Source: Kiritimatiellia bacterium (GTDB lineage Bacteria; Verrucomicrobiota; Kiritimatiellia; RFP12; UBA1067). Taken from it: a stretch of DNA of 22,683 nucleotides. The DNA lies in contig JAFVZE010000113.1 in NCBI GenBank assembly GCA_017508315.1, positions 1 through 22,683 of the forward strand, given 5' to 3'. Below the pieces are notes generated by a model. That model was given only the letters and a program-made list of their open reading frames with translations. It was not told the origin of the DNA and ran no database searches. A program made the position numbers and the translations under genes. The first letter of the stretch is position 1, and every line of letters begins with the position of its first letter. Shown here piece by piece: positions 21,907-22,683 of the stretch.

Positions 21907-22683
21907 ATGAAAATGCCGCGGTTTTTTGCGCTTGCGTTTGCGGTTGCCGGACTGTGCGGCTGCGATAAAGTGAAAGGCGTCGTCCGCGAAAAATTGGAGG
22001 ACGGATGGCTTTTCATGCGCGCGGACTCTTCCGCGACCGAAACCAATTCGGCGGCGTGGAAAGCGGTGAGCGTTCCGCACGACTGGGGCGTGGACAAGCC
22101 GTTCGATCCCGGTAAACCCTACGGAGATGCGTATCTCGAACCGACGGGAATCGGCTGGTACCGCTATTCCTTCAGGGTGGACGGCGCCAAGGCCGGGCTT
22201 GTGAAATCCGGCGGCCGGATTTTCTTCGAGTCGAACGGCGCGATGAGCAACTCGAAGGTATGGATCAACGGACATCATGTCGGAGGCTGGCCGTACGGCT
22301 ACACTCCGTTCAGGTGCGATCTCACCGGGCATCTGAACCTTGACGGCGAGAACGAAATCGTCATAAGGTGCCACAACAAAAAAGATTCGTCGCGCTGGTA
22401 CACCGGCGGTGGGCTTTACCGCGAATGTCGCCTGGCGTGGTGTCCGAAAGATTATCTGATTCCCGGATCGGTTGCCATCACGACGCGAGACATTACCGCT
22501 CAATCTGCCACCGTGGACGTCCGCTACGAAATGTCCGAATCGGGAGCGAAGGGGTTTTCGTTCAAGGTCGAGAATCCGCGGCTCTGGGATATCGACGATC
22601 CGCATCTCTATACGCTTGAAATCGAAGGCGAGAGTTTCCGTTACGGCATCCGCACAATCTCCTTCCACGCCGATATGCGCGGC
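21907..22683 (+). CDS. GH2-family glycoside hydrolase lipoprotein, 3' end outside window
   Basis: An open frame of 259 codons running off the right edge. MKMPRFFALAFAVAGLCGC is a lipoprotein signal with Cys19 as the lipid site. The GH2 N-terminal sugar-binding domain follows: KAVSVPHDWG, GIGWYRYSF, VWINGHHVGGWPYGYTP and SSRWYTGGGLYREC. An Ig-like domain comes next, ending FRYGIRTISFHADMRG, just before the TIM barrel. The catalytic residues are beyond the window. This layout (PHDW and GGGLYR motifs) is that of secreted Bacteroides-type GH2 beta-galactosidases, different from the LacZ-type gene at the left edge. GGTAAGG lies about 6 bp before ATG; it follows the pyrophosphorylase gene by 14 bp. 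Confidence 0.88.
   Translation, partial: MKMPRFFALAFAVAGLCGCDKVKGVVREKLEDGWLFMRADSSATETNSAAWKAVSVPHDWGVDKPFDPGKPYGDAYLEPTGIGWYRYSFRVDGAKAGLVKSGGRIFFESNGAMSNSKVWINGHHVGGWPYGYTPFRCDLTGHLNLDGENEIVIRCHNKKDSSRWYTGGGLYRECRLAWCPKDYLIPGSVAITTRDITAQSATVDVRYEMSESGAKGFSFKVENPRLWDIDDPHLYTLEIEGESFRYGIRTISFHADMRG

Noticed and set aside
21903..21908. TATAAT just ahead of the second GH2 gene
   Set aside because: It overlaps the start codon, so a transcript from it would begin inside the gene; no TGn precedes it.

Overview
The window is a GC-rich, gene-dense bacterial chromosome segment with all 19 recognisable protein genes on the + strand. It contains a BamA-type outer-membrane assembly protein, an OmpH/Skp-type periplasmic chaperone, LpxD (lipid A) and two lipoproteins, so the host has a Gram-negative envelope. 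The carbohydrate-active genes (two GH2 enzymes and a GH20-like enzyme) and the divergent protein families fit a Planctomycetota-Verrucomicrobiota-Chlamydiota superphylum organism. A gut or sediment Kiritimatiellota, Lentisphaerota or Verrucomicrobiota genome would suit. That placement is an inference from gene content, not from a phylogenetic marker. I see no mobile element, CRISPR array, rRNA or tRNA.

Layout. (1) Bases 1-4887: a GH2 beta-galactosidase cut by the left edge, a CaCA-family cation/Ca2+ antiporter, and a lipoprotein serine hydrolase of the class C beta-lactamase fold, tightly coupled. (2) Bases 4964-9620: an envelope operon bamA-skp-lpxD followed by an orphan OmpR/PhoB-type response regulator. 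(3) Bases 9627-13321: a likely DNA-uptake/recombination operon, comM - unknown gene - yraN-like - recA. The unknown gene has the layout of a Whirly/PC4-type single-stranded-DNA-binding protein. (4) Bases 13355-20447: a long operon with many overlapping genes: biotin-dependent carboxyltransferase (oadA/pycB), glycogen synthase, rsfS, truB, ribF, an RluA-family pseudouridine synthase and a cytosolic GH20-like enzyme. (5) Bases 20477-22683: a UAP1-like UDP-sugar pyrophosphorylase and a second GH2 enzyme, a lipoprotein, which runs off the right edge.

Regulation. Four of these units begin at intergenic A/T-rich sites that read as extended -10 promoters (TGn followed by TAAAAT, TATAAT or CATAAT), none with a good -35 box. 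Three share about 15 nearly identical bases. At bamA the predicted transcription start falls on the A of the second in-frame ATG, which suggests a leaderless mRNA. At the carboxyltransferase the predicted leader is only a few bases. Two 11-bp-spaced direct repeats lie just upstream of the comM promoter, after the response-regulator gene, and look like a PhoB-type box.

The most interesting candidates are the Whirly/PC4-like protein between comM and recA, the shared promoter class with leaderless starts, and the possible response-regulator box controlling the recombination operon. Intergenic stretches are all under about 125 bp, so there is no long unexplained gap.
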